The notes under the pieces are model-generated. The model saw only the letters and a program-made list of their open reading frames with translations. It was not told where the DNA came from and made no database searches. Source: UBA1450 sp964452355 (lineage in GTDB: Bacteria; Patescibacteriota; Microgenomatia; UBA1406; GWC2-37-13). Taken from it: 64,000 bases of DNA. The stretch spans positions 62,001-126,000 of the forward strand of contig CAYVKV010000001.1 of the NCBI GenBank assembly GCA_964452355.1, in the 5' to 3' direction. Below are positions 1 through 6,726 of the stretch, piece after piece. The first letter of the stretch is position 1. Every line of letters starts with the position of its first letter. The position numbers and the translations under genes are program-made.

Positions 1-1
1 C

Positions 2-334
2 AGCAGAGGATTCTGGGGGGATAATCAATTTATGCTTGCAGTATTTATTGCAAACATCATGGCATATTCGCTTTTGGGAAATATTCTTCGCTCAAAAGCC
101 ATTGATTACATCAAAACATGTATAAAGGCATATAAAGACGTTACTGCTATTCGAGATGAGTATGTTTTTTCTCAATATGTGGGTTTGGAGATTTTACATC
201 GATCCTATGGAAAAGGAATGAAAGTTTTATCTCAAAAAGAGAAACTCCTTTTGCAAAAAATTGGGCTTACGATCATTGAAGAAAAAGCAAAAACCATTAC
301 TACATTGATAAATCAATTCAAACGGATAAAATAA
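2..334 (+). CDS. C-terminal end of an unidentified protein, possibly an APH/methylthioribose-kinase-fold kinase
   Basis: The reading frame is open from base 2, before the first ATG at 32, so this is the 3' end of a gene that begins outside the window. About 110 residues are visible. The start of the visible part (FWGDNQFMLAVFIANIMAY) loosely resembles the segment of aminoglycoside-phosphotransferase-fold kinases such as methylthioribose kinase where a Gly-Asp/Phe-Asp stretch precedes a hydrophobic helix. The rest is helical and basic with no diagnostic motif. It converges on the aminotransferase gene, with the two stops about 9 bases apart. The family call is an inference from a short stretch; an unrelated helical protein is equally possible. 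Confidence 0.4.
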   Translation, partial: SRGFWGDNQFMLAVFIANIMAYSLLGNILRSKAIDYIKTCIKAYKDVTAIRDEYVFSQYVGLEILHRSYGKGMKVLSQKEKLLLQKIGLTIIEEKAKTITTLINQFKRIK

Positions 335-343
335 TCAAATCGA

Positions 344-1186
344 TTATTGAGCAATGAGATTCTGAAAAGATCCATTTGACGCGTTCAGTGCCGCAGTATA
401 GATTTGAATCAAATGTTTCAAATCTGCAGATACGCCAAACTTCATCGAGTCAATGCTTGCAATGGGAAGAATTTTTGAACTCGTACTTGAGAGAAATACT
501 GAATCATACTCAAGCAGGCTTTTTTGAGCAATTGGTCGATATTCAATGGAGAAATCCGATGTCTCGATTACTTTCTCAATCGTCATCATCGTCACTCCTT
601 CAAGAACATCTTGTTTTGGTGGGCTTATGATTTTTTTATCCTTCATGGCATAAAAATTGGTGCGCGTTCCTTCGCGAATATTTCCTGAATGGTCAACATA
701 TAATGCGTCGTATCCTCCTTGTTTTTTTGACTTATTGTAGTAATAATAACTCGCCAGCATATTGAGTGATTTTGACTGTGGCATCCATCGCTCATATTCA
801 AAGGAAAATGTCGCAACACCATCTCGATACCATTCTTTCTTGGGAAAAAGGGGCGCAAGGGGAAAAAGCAATAATTCCGCCTCTTTTGAGGTTTCTCCTC
901 CCAACAGAAGCACTTTAATATTTATTGACGGTTCTGCAATCTTTTCACCAAATTCTTTAATCCACGAAGTGATAACTGCAGGAGTAAAATCATGAGTTAG
1001 ATTTATACATTGTGCAGAATGCATGAGTCGATCCACATGTTGTTCTACAAAATACAATATATTATTCCGCACTTTCAAAGATTCATATACGCCAAACCCG
1101 TACATGCGCTCAATATTTTCAATAGAAACAACAGCATCAGCAATCGGCAGTATCTTGCCATTTCGAGAATAGATTGGTGATTTCAT
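344..1186 (-). CDS. class IV PLP aminotransferase (IlvE/PabC/Dat family)
   Basis: A 280-residue fold-type IV PLP enzyme, the family of branched-chain aminotransferase, D-amino acid aminotransferase and aminodeoxychorismate lyase. The probable Schiff-base lysine is K139 in PQSKSLNML, followed about 30 residues later by the conserved REGTRTN segment (171-177), whose Glu contacts the pyridine nitrogen, and by a C-terminal SSTS phosphate-binding loop. Length is normal for the family. The substrate cannot be decided by eye. It lies 21 bases downstream of the transglycosylase gene on the same strand. A TATTAT box ends 9 bases before the ATG, so it may also have its own leaderless promoter. Confidence 0.8.
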   Translation of the reverse strand: MKSPIYSRNGKILPIADAVVSIENIERMYGFGVYESLKVRNNILYFVEQHVDRLMHSAQCINLTHDFTPAVITSWIKEFGEKIAEPSINIKVLLLGGETSKEAELLLFPLAPLFPKKEWYRDGVATFSFEYERWMPQSKSLNMLASYYYYNKSKKQGGYDALYVDHSGNIREGTRTNFYAMKDKKIISPPKQDVLEGVTMMTIEKVIETSDFSIEYRPIAQKSLLEYDSVFLSSTSSKILPIASIDSMKFGVSADLKHLIQIYTAALNASNGSFQNLIAQ

Positions 1187-1207
1187 AGATATCTGATAAT
1201 AAAATAA

Positions 1208-1741
1208 TTACTTACAGTTCCGCCACGCATTGATGCCACCGCGCGCGATCTTGAAAGCGGCGGTTTCGATTGCTTCCTTTGCGCCAAACCTTAGATCGGG
1301 ATTCGTGTCTGCACCCATCTGAGAACGAGTGTTCTGCCACGTTTGCGCGCTGAACTGGAACATTCCTCCATAATCTCCATTTCGTGCTCCGGTACCTCCT
1401 CCTGATTCGCAGTAAGCGATCTTTTTCAACTGATCTTTATCCACGCCATATTGCGCGCTGTATTGGTCAAAATACCCTTCAAAATCCGTTGCAGGCATTG
1501 GAGTGGGAGTAAGGGTAGGTATTGGAGTGAATGTCGGTGTAGGGGGGATAGTAGGTGTTGGTGTGTTGGTTGGCGTTGGCGTCAATGTGGGGGTTGGCAT
1601 CGAAGTCGGCGTAGGAGTGAGTGAAGGAATAACTACCACACCAAGGACCTCTCCTGTGGATTTGATTTGATAACCGGATACCGTAAAAAGAGTTAAGAGT
1701 ACTACAGAAATGATTAATCGTAATTGAAGCATGAAGTACAT
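1208..1741 (-). CDS. secreted lytic transglycosylase with Pro-Thr linker
   Basis: A 177-residue exported protein. Residues 1-25 form a signal peptide or membrane anchor, residues about 38-83 a low-complexity PT-rich linker (PTPTLTPTPTNTP type), and residues about 85-177 a small lysozyme-like domain. The domain has a YCESGG motif carrying the likely catalytic Glu, then GDYGGMFQFSAQTW and a terminal INAWRNC, as in transglycosylase-like/Rpf-like peptidoglycan hydrolases. It probably cleaves peptidoglycan glycan strands at the cell surface. Its ATG overlaps the stop codon of the upstream gene by one base (TAATG), so the two are translationally coupled. An alternative ATG lies three codons in (MLQLRL). 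Confidence 0.75.
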   Translation of the reverse strand: MYFMLQLRLIISVVLLTLFTVSGYQIKSTGEVLGVVVIPSLTPTPTSMPTPTLTPTPTNTPTPTIPPTPTFTPIPTLTPTPMPATDFEGYFDQYSAQYGVDKDQLKKIAYCESGGGTGARNGDYGGMFQFSAQTWQNTRSQMGADTNPDLRFGAKEAIETAAFKIARGGINAWRNCK

Positions 1742-2460
1742 TATACTCCAGCTCCTTCTGGCAGGAAAATTTCCGCTCCCGTTTGGATGTCAAAGACTCG
1801 TGCTTGAGGCATGCTTACAATCATTATATTTCCAGGTGTTCTAAAATTACCTGATCTATAGAAAATCTCATACGTGTGACCGGTTACACGCATCTCACAT
1901 TGAAAATCCATCATATTTCCCTCACTGTCTTCACGCTGAACTGAAACCACATTTTCTGCAAAGCAGTGCATACTCATTCCATCAAGCTCAATATCAAATG
2001 GGTCTCTATACCAAACTGACGTCGTCACCGCGTCTCCTTGGTAGTCCGTATGTCCTTCTTCCACCGTTGTCGCACTCACAAAAGTTTGATCGCTATGAAA
2101 TGCAGTTTGTTTCGGTGATTTATCAGAATTCAAAGTGCCCCCTTGTATAATAATGTTTGATCTGTCATCACTCAATGCATGACGTGCTGGAGAATTTGCG
2201 AATATCTGAAGTATTTGAATAAAGCCTGGTGGCTTAGCACCAGCTTGTAATGCCACAGCGGTATTTATGAGGCGTGAGCCAACAAGTATTTCCATCGGGT
2301 CACCTTGTTCGGTTAAAAAACGCTCTCGCCGCCCTGCCCCATTTGACATTGCTTCAATATTTGCAGGAACCCTACCAATAACAACCTTCTCTGGCTTTTT
2401 TGGACCGAACAAATAACGAGTAGCCTCTTCAATAAATCTCCATCCAGCTTCTTTGATCAT
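1741..2460 (-). CDS. hypothetical protein coupled to the transglycosylase gene
   Basis: About 239 residues, family not recognised. There is no signal peptide or membrane segment; the C-terminal half looks beta-rich and ends in a short hydrophobic-acidic tail. A TTG lies at 2466, but the ATG at 2460 (MIKEAGWRF) fits better because a TATAGT box ends 10 bases before it. The stop codon overlaps the start of the lytic transglycosylase by one base, which implies joint expression and possibly a role at the cell envelope. No function is proposed. Confidence 0.6.
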   Translation of the reverse strand: MIKEAGWRFIEEATRYLFGPKKPEKVVIGRVPANIEAMSNGAGRRERFLTEQGDPMEILVGSRLINTAVALQAGAKPPGFIQILQIFANSPARHALSDDRSNIIIQGGTLNSDKSPKQTAFHSDQTFVSATTVEEGHTDYQGDAVTTSVWYRDPFDIELDGMSMHCFAENVVSVQREDSEGNMMDFQCEMRVTGHTYEIFYRSGNFRTPGNIMIVSMPQARVFDIQTGAEIFLPEGAGV

Positions 2461-2490
2461 GCCCAATGATACTATAAGCTACTCTTAAAC

Positions 2491-4260
2491 TCAACTGAGT
2501 TCATATTTCTCAAGAAGTTTCTGATTTCCCTGAATCTGATACTGGAGAAGCTCTGAATATATTCCCTCACGTTTTGCAAGATCTCCCGGAGCTCCAGAAT
2601 CGACAATCTTTCCATCTTCAAGTACTAAGATTTTATCCGCATCTTGAATCGTTGAGAACCGATGTGCGATGATAATGACCAGTCTATTTTTCATCAATAT
2701 CTCAAGTGCTTCTTGGACCAGTTTTTCCGATTTCGCGTCCAGCGAGCTTGTTGCTTCATCCAATATTAAGATTGGTTTGTCTGCAAGAATCGCTCGTGCA
2801 ATCTGAATACGTTGTTTTTGCCCACCCGAAAGTCGCACGCCCCGCTCGCCAATTTTTTCTTTCAGTTTTTTGGGGAATTTCATCACAAAGTCATAAGCAT
2901 TTGCTTGCTTGAGCGCTTGCTTGACTTCAGCTTCAGTGACTCCTGTTTTTCCATATGCGACATTATCAAAAATCGTGGTCGAAAAAAGCTCATGCTCTTG
3001 AAAAACGAGAGATATATGTGAGCGAATATCCTGATGACTTAATTCTGTATAATCCTCACCATTCATCACAATAGACCCACCTGTTGGATCATAAAACTTG
3101 AGAATAAGATTGATCAGGGTTGTCTTTCCCGCACCACTGTGACCGACAAGCGCAACCGTCTCGTTTTTTGGCAGATCAAAAGTAATATCCCTTAACACCT
3201 TCTCGCTATCTTGATATTCAAACTGTACATTGGAAAATGAGATGGTCGGATGATCAAATTTCGGTTTTACCGTAACCGTTGGCATTTTTTCCGTTGATTC
3301 AAGCGCAAGCACTTCAAAATATGCCTTCGAGCCTGCTTCTGCTTGTTTGATACGCTCAAGAATAAAACTCATTGCAAAAAGTGGTCGCCTGATCTGATTC
3401 AAATACTGCAAAATGAGTACCATTTCTCCGATGCTAAATATGCCAATAAATGTATTCCGAAATAAAACCACCATCACAACGACAACGCCAAATTCGAGTC
3501 CAAAATTTCTCACAAAATTAAATGCATGATAAAGAAGAGACTGCCGATCATATATCTTCACACTTTCGCTCATTTTTTCAGCAACAAGGTTGAGTTCACT
3601 TTTTTGGGTATTAAAACTTTTGACCAATCGAATATTTGAAACCACTTCTTGAATTCGTCCCCGTGTGTCATCTTCGATTTCGTTTTTTTTGATCTGTCGT
3701 TCTGCCCATTTCTTTGTTGAGATATATGAAACGTAAATATAAAACGGAAATGCGAGAAAAGTTAGCAATGCTACAAGTGGACTATAAAATGAGAGCACAA
3801 TAAAAATGAAGATGCTTCGAATGAATGCGGGAACAATAAAATTTGTCGAGGCTCCTAAGAAATCCTGTAAAGAAACGATTCCACGCCCAAGCAAGTTTAA
3901 TATTTTCCCCGAAATTTGTGAGTCAAAATATTTTTGCGGAAGGGTAAATATCTTCTGATAAAATTTTTCAGTCAGATATTTTCCCATCCGAGCACTCGTA
4001 TAATCGCCAATTCGCTGATTTATCGCTTCAAGGATGAGCGCCACAATGCTCGTTCCAAACATAAGCGCGATCAACCAATACAACGTTTGTATGTTTCCCT
4101 TGCCTGACTTTATCTGTATCTCGATTTGATCAACAATGAGTTTGAGAATATAGGGAGAAACTAATTCTAATGCAGTAGTCAGTACGATAATGAAGGCGAT
4201 GATATAGAAAAATACATGAAACGGCTTTGCGAGCTTCACGATTTTGAAGATATTTTGCAT
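2491..4260 (-). CDS. ABC transporter, fused permease-ATPase (exporter type, MsbA/LmrA-like)
   Basis: A 589-residue half-transporter: an N-terminal six-helix membrane domain (about residues 15-310) and a C-terminal ATPase. The ATPase shows Walker A GHSGAGKTT near residue 370, the signature LSGGQ near 475, Walker B ILILDEAT near 497 and the switch histidine IIAHRFST near 530. This is the usual order and size for a homodimeric type I exporter of lipids, drugs or peptides; the substrate is unknown. The frame extends upstream to 4365, but that would run into the tmRNA. The ATG at 4260 is preceded by TACAAT (4267-4272) with a 6-base gap, which supports this start and a leaderless transcript. Confidence 0.9.
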   Translation of the reverse strand: MQNIFKIVKLAKPFHVFFYIIAFIIVLTTALELVSPYILKLIVDQIEIQIKSGKGNIQTLYWLIALMFGTSIVALILEAINQRIGDYTSARMGKYLTEKFYQKIFTLPQKYFDSQISGKILNLLGRGIVSLQDFLGASTNFIVPAFIRSIFIFIVLSFYSPLVALLTFLAFPFYIYVSYISTKKWAERQIKKNEIEDDTRGRIQEVVSNIRLVKSFNTQKSELNLVAEKMSESVKIYDRQSLLYHAFNFVRNFGLEFGVVVVMVVLFRNTFIGIFSIGEMVLILQYLNQIRRPLFAMSFILERIKQAEAGSKAYFEVLALESTEKMPTVTVKPKFDHPTISFSNVQFEYQDSEKVLRDITFDLPKNETVALVGHSGAGKTTLINLILKFYDPTGGSIVMNGEDYTELSHQDIRSHISLVFQEHELFSTTIFDNVAYGKTGVTEAEVKQALKQANAYDFVMKFPKKLKEKIGERGVRLSGGQKQRIQIARAILADKPILILDEATSSLDAKSEKLVQEALEILMKNRLVIIIAHRFSTIQDADKILVLEDGKIVDSGAPGDLAKREGIYSELLQYQIQGNQKLLEKYELS

Positions 4261-4304
4261 AGGTGTATTGTAGCAGGGACAAACGAGGGAAAGGAAAGTA
4301 AATC

Positions 4305-4753
4305 TGGTGGAGATGCCGGGAGTCGAACCCGGGTCCGCAAAGGCACAATGAAAAATGTTTAGCAAGAGTTAGTATATCTTTACCTCTAGCCTAAAATGGG
4401 GAATATACAAACCATTCCTCAGGCTGTCGATTTTAATACTTGTCGGATCCCAAAACAGATCGAGAACTGAGATCAGGATCGTACCCCGAAGGTTGTACCC
4501 CAAAGAACTATCGGAGGTTATTCTAAGGGAATAGCTAATATGCGCTTATGCATTTAAGGTCGCATACTGACGTGCACCGGTGAGGGTAGCAAAATCAGCT
4601 GCAGCACCATCGAGACCAGCTCGAATGCCAGCTTTCAAACTAGCTACTGCATTCTCAAATTTTGAGTTTGCAGATAGTTTTCCATTTAACGCATAGGTGC
4701 GCTCTTGCCATTTATCAAAGTGCATAACTTCACGTCGAAACCTTGTCATCCCC
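4305..4753 (-). ncRNA. ssrA: tmRNA (transfer-messenger RNA) with an unusually long tag frame
   Basis: The 5' end GGGGATGACAAGGTTTCGAC and the 3' end, with T-arm GGGTTCGACTCCC, acceptor CATCTCC and encoded ACCA, match tmRNA. The acceptor ends GGGGATG and CATCTCC pair. Total length is 449 nt, longer than the usual 350-400. The resume codon is probably GCA at 4671-4669 (nt 83 of the RNA, close to the E. coli position), starting a tag that begins ANSKFENA, ends QYATLNA and stops with TAA at 4548-4546: 41 residues. tmRNA rescues stalled ribosomes together with SmpB, whose gene lies immediately upstream and overlaps the 5' end. The exact ends are read from pairing, not from a covariance model. Confidence 0.93.
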
Positions 4754-5198
4754 TATTCAGATACTCTTTCATTTCTTGTTTTTGATTTCTTTTCACATCT
4801 TCTGCCCGTTCTAGCTTTTTCTTTGCAATTTCTCCGCGACCCTTGGCCAATGCCAAAGATAGCTTGATGTGACGACCCTTAGTATAACATGAGACGGGTA
4901 CCAATGTCAACCGCCCCCCGGTCTTAAGTTTTATCTGGATTTTTTCAATTTCTTTCTTATGAAGGAGCAGTTTGCGTTGTCCGGTCGGGAAATACTCTTT
5001 TGGGCGTGCAAATTGATAGATCGATATTTCAGCATTTACCAGATACATTTCGTTTCCGATGATTTTTCCAAAAGCAGCTTCTAGTTTGAGATTTCCACTT
5101 CGAATTGATTTAACTTCGGCTCCATTTAACACAATCCCCACCTCAAATAAATCAATGGCCTCATAGTCGCGCTTATAGAATCTATTTACTATTCTCAT
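4746..5198 (-). CDS. smpB: SsrA-binding protein SmpB
   Basis: A 150-residue protein with the SmpB core: NRFYKRDYEAIDLFEVGIVLNGAEVKSIRSG near the N-terminus, KEYFPTGQRKLLLHKKEI in the middle, KGRHIKLSLALAKG and a basic C-terminal tail. SmpB delivers tmRNA to stalled ribosomes. A longer frame starts at 5219, but TACAAT (5206-5211) ends 7 bases before the ATG at 5198, so the shorter MRIVNRF start is preferred and the mRNA looks leaderless. The last codons and TGA stop overlap the first 8 nt of the tmRNA gene (4746-4753), so both probably come from one transcript that must be processed at the tmRNA 5' end. Confidence 0.93.
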   Translation of the reverse strand: MRIVNRFYKRDYEAIDLFEVGIVLNGAEVKSIRSGNLKLEAAFGKIIGNEMYLVNAEISIYQFARPKEYFPTGQRKLLLHKKEIEKIQIKLKTGGRLTLVPVSCYTKGRHIKLSLALAKGRGEIAKKKLERAEDVKRNQKQEMKEYLNRG

Positions 5199-5231
5199 AC
5201 TGAAGATTGTACCACGCAAGATATGAGCTTT

Positions 5232-6140
5232 CTAAATATCGTGTTGTTTCTTTTTTATCGGCATGAATGTTTTTCCATCCCCTTCAAGATTCAGGACATT
5301 CACAATATCGCTACTTGTTGGAAGTACATATTTTGTATTATTTTTCAAGACTGCCTCAGATACTCTCAGACGTTCCCATGCCTGAGCTTTTTCATCAAAG
5401 TACTTGTTTGCAGATTCTGCGATTGTTTGAATCGCTTTTCCTTCAGCATCAGCGCGCAGTATCTTGGCTTGCGCATCTCCTTCAGCTTTGAGAATTTCTG
5501 CTGATTTTTGGCCTTCCGCTTCAAGAATTTCACTCTGCTTTATGCCTTCGGACTGGAGAATTGATGCTCGTTTTTCTCGCTCTGCTTTCATCTGAAGACT
5601 CATCGCATCAGTAATCTCTGGTGGTGGATCAATCTTTTGAACTTCGACACGAGTCACCTTGACACCCCATCCATTGGTTGCCTCATCAAGAACGACGCGC
5701 AGACTGGTGTTTATGTGATCTCGAGCAGTCAATGTCTCATCAAGCGTTTTGTCGCCAACGATGTTTCGAAGGTTAGTTTGCGCGAGGGTCGTTGCAGCAT
5801 TGCCAAAGTCCTCGACTTCAAACTCAGCTTTCACCGGATCAACGATTTTGTAATAAATGACTGCATCGACAATAACCGATACATTGTCTTTTGTAATAAC
5901 TTTTTGTGGCTCCACATTAATCACACGCTCGCGCATATCTACCTTAATCATGGATTCTATATAGGGAATGACAAGATTGAGACCCGGCTCTGCGATCGAT
6001 TTGTACTTTCCCAGACGAAGCACAATTCCTCGTTCCTGTTGTTGGACAATTTTGACTGAAGCAAAGAGCGTAACAATTGCAAGTATAAATAGGACGGTTA
6101 AAAATGGCATATATATAAATAAATTAATAACATTATTCAA
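5232..6140 (-). CDS. SPFH/Band 7 (stomatin/QmcA-like) membrane protein
   Basis: A 302-residue protein with one N-terminal membrane helix (about residues 9-30), an SPFH/PHB domain (GIVLRLGKYKSIAEPGLNLVIPYIE, then DMRERVINVEPQKVITKDNV) and a long Ala/Glu/Lys-rich coiled coil with repeated SAEILKAEGDAQAKIL-type heptads. Such proteins oligomerise at the inner membrane and organise microdomains or regulate membrane proteases. The start overlaps the end of the NfeD-like gene by 8 bases, the classic NfeD-stomatin pairing. Length is typical (about 300). Confidence 0.88.
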   Translation of the reverse strand: MNNVINLFIYMPFLTVLFILAIVTLFASVKIVQQQERGIVLRLGKYKSIAEPGLNLVIPYIESMIKVDMRERVINVEPQKVITKDNVSVIVDAVIYYKIVDPVKAEFEVEDFGNAATTLAQTNLRNIVGDKTLDETLTARDHINTSLRVVLDEATNGWGVKVTRVEVQKIDPPPEITDAMSLQMKAEREKRASILQSEGIKQSEILEAEGQKSAEILKAEGDAQAKILRADAEGKAIQTIAESANKYFDEKAQAWERLRVSEAVLKNNTKYVLPTSSDIVNVLNLEGDGKTFMPIKKKQHDI

Positions 6141-6555
6141 CCTTGAGCGTCACTCCACTCACTGAAATAATTTTGACATTTGTACCTTTTGTTATGACTT
6201 TGTTTGCTTCTGCTCTCCACACTTCTCCCTCAATCTTTACTTGACCAGATGCACCCGATGGTATATCTGCGACAACTACTGCGGTTTTTCCCATGATCGA
6301 ATCGGTATTTGTTTTTGTTGTGGTGACATGAAGAGCTTGCTTAATCATTTTACGACCAAAAAATATATATCCTAAAATAAGCACAATAATGGTGCCGATC
6401 GCAATCATCATAGAGCCGGCGAGCATTCCTACTCCTCCCCCAATAACAAACACTATGCCCAAAATGAGAAGTTCAAATCCAGTTGCAGCACCGAGGATAA
6501 TTTCAAGAATGATGGCAATGATGCCTAAAAAAATGAGGATGGAGTATGTATTCAT
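6133..6555 (-). CDS. NfeD-like membrane protein
   Basis: About 140 residues. Three to four hydrophobic segments (about residues 1-75) are followed by a C-terminal OB-fold-like domain (MGKTAVVVADIPSGASGQVKIEGEVWRAEA) typical of short NfeD proteins that partner SPFH/stomatin proteins. It overlaps the SPFH gene, so the two are co-translated. A more distal ATG at 6582 overlaps a TATAAT box (6581-6586) and could not be in the RNA if that box is used. The ATG at 6555 therefore seems right, leaving a leader of about 20 bases. Confidence 0.82.
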   Translation of the reverse strand: MNTYSILIFLGIIAIILEIILGAATGFELLILGIVFVIGGGVGMLAGSMMIAIGTIIVLILGYIFFGRKMIKQALHVTTTKTNTDSIMGKTAVVVADIPSGASGQVKIEGEVWRAEANKVITKGTNVKIISVSGVTLKVE

Positions 6556-6626
6556 GTGTTTGATTATTAGATACGCCTCCATTATACTCTAATTTAAGAT
6601 GGATTGTCCATTAGTCCCAACAGGCT

Positions 6627-6678
6627 ATCCTGAATTTATTTCAGGATCTTAAGCATACGCACCACATGCGTATGCTTA
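6627..6678. terminator. two tandem perfect hairpins between divergent genes
   Basis: Hairpin 1 spans 6627-6647: arms ATCCTGAA and TTCAGGAT, loop TTTAT. Hairpin 2 spans 6650-6678: an 11-bp stem TAAGCATACGC / GCGTATGCTTA with loop ACCACAT. The sequence CAGGCTA flanks the pair as a direct repeat (6621-6627 and 6682-6688). The genes on either side are transcribed away from the site, so it does not terminate either one in the usual sense. A regulatory element or a small mobile-repeat remnant is also possible. Confidence 0.4.
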
Positions 6679-6691
6679 CTACAGGCTACTA

Positions 6692-6720
6692 TTGACATTT
6701 TATATCCTATAGTTTATATT
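6692..6720 (+). promoter_or_regulatory. consensus promoter of the 718-residue orphan gene, leaderless spacing
   Basis: TTGACA at 6692-6697, a 17-base spacer and TATATT at 6715-6720. The ATG follows after only 6 bases (6727), so transcription should begin at or next to the start codon. Confidence 0.75.
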
Positions 6721-6726
6721 CCTTGT

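Noticed and set aside
1500..1640. Short tandem DNA repeats in the transglycosylase gene that could look like a CRISPR or satellite
   Set aside because: They encode the PT-rich linker of the protein; no regular spacers.
4261..4365. N-terminal extension of the ABC transporter to 4365
   Set aside because: It would overlap the tmRNA 3' end, and the ATG at 4260 has its own leaderless promoter.
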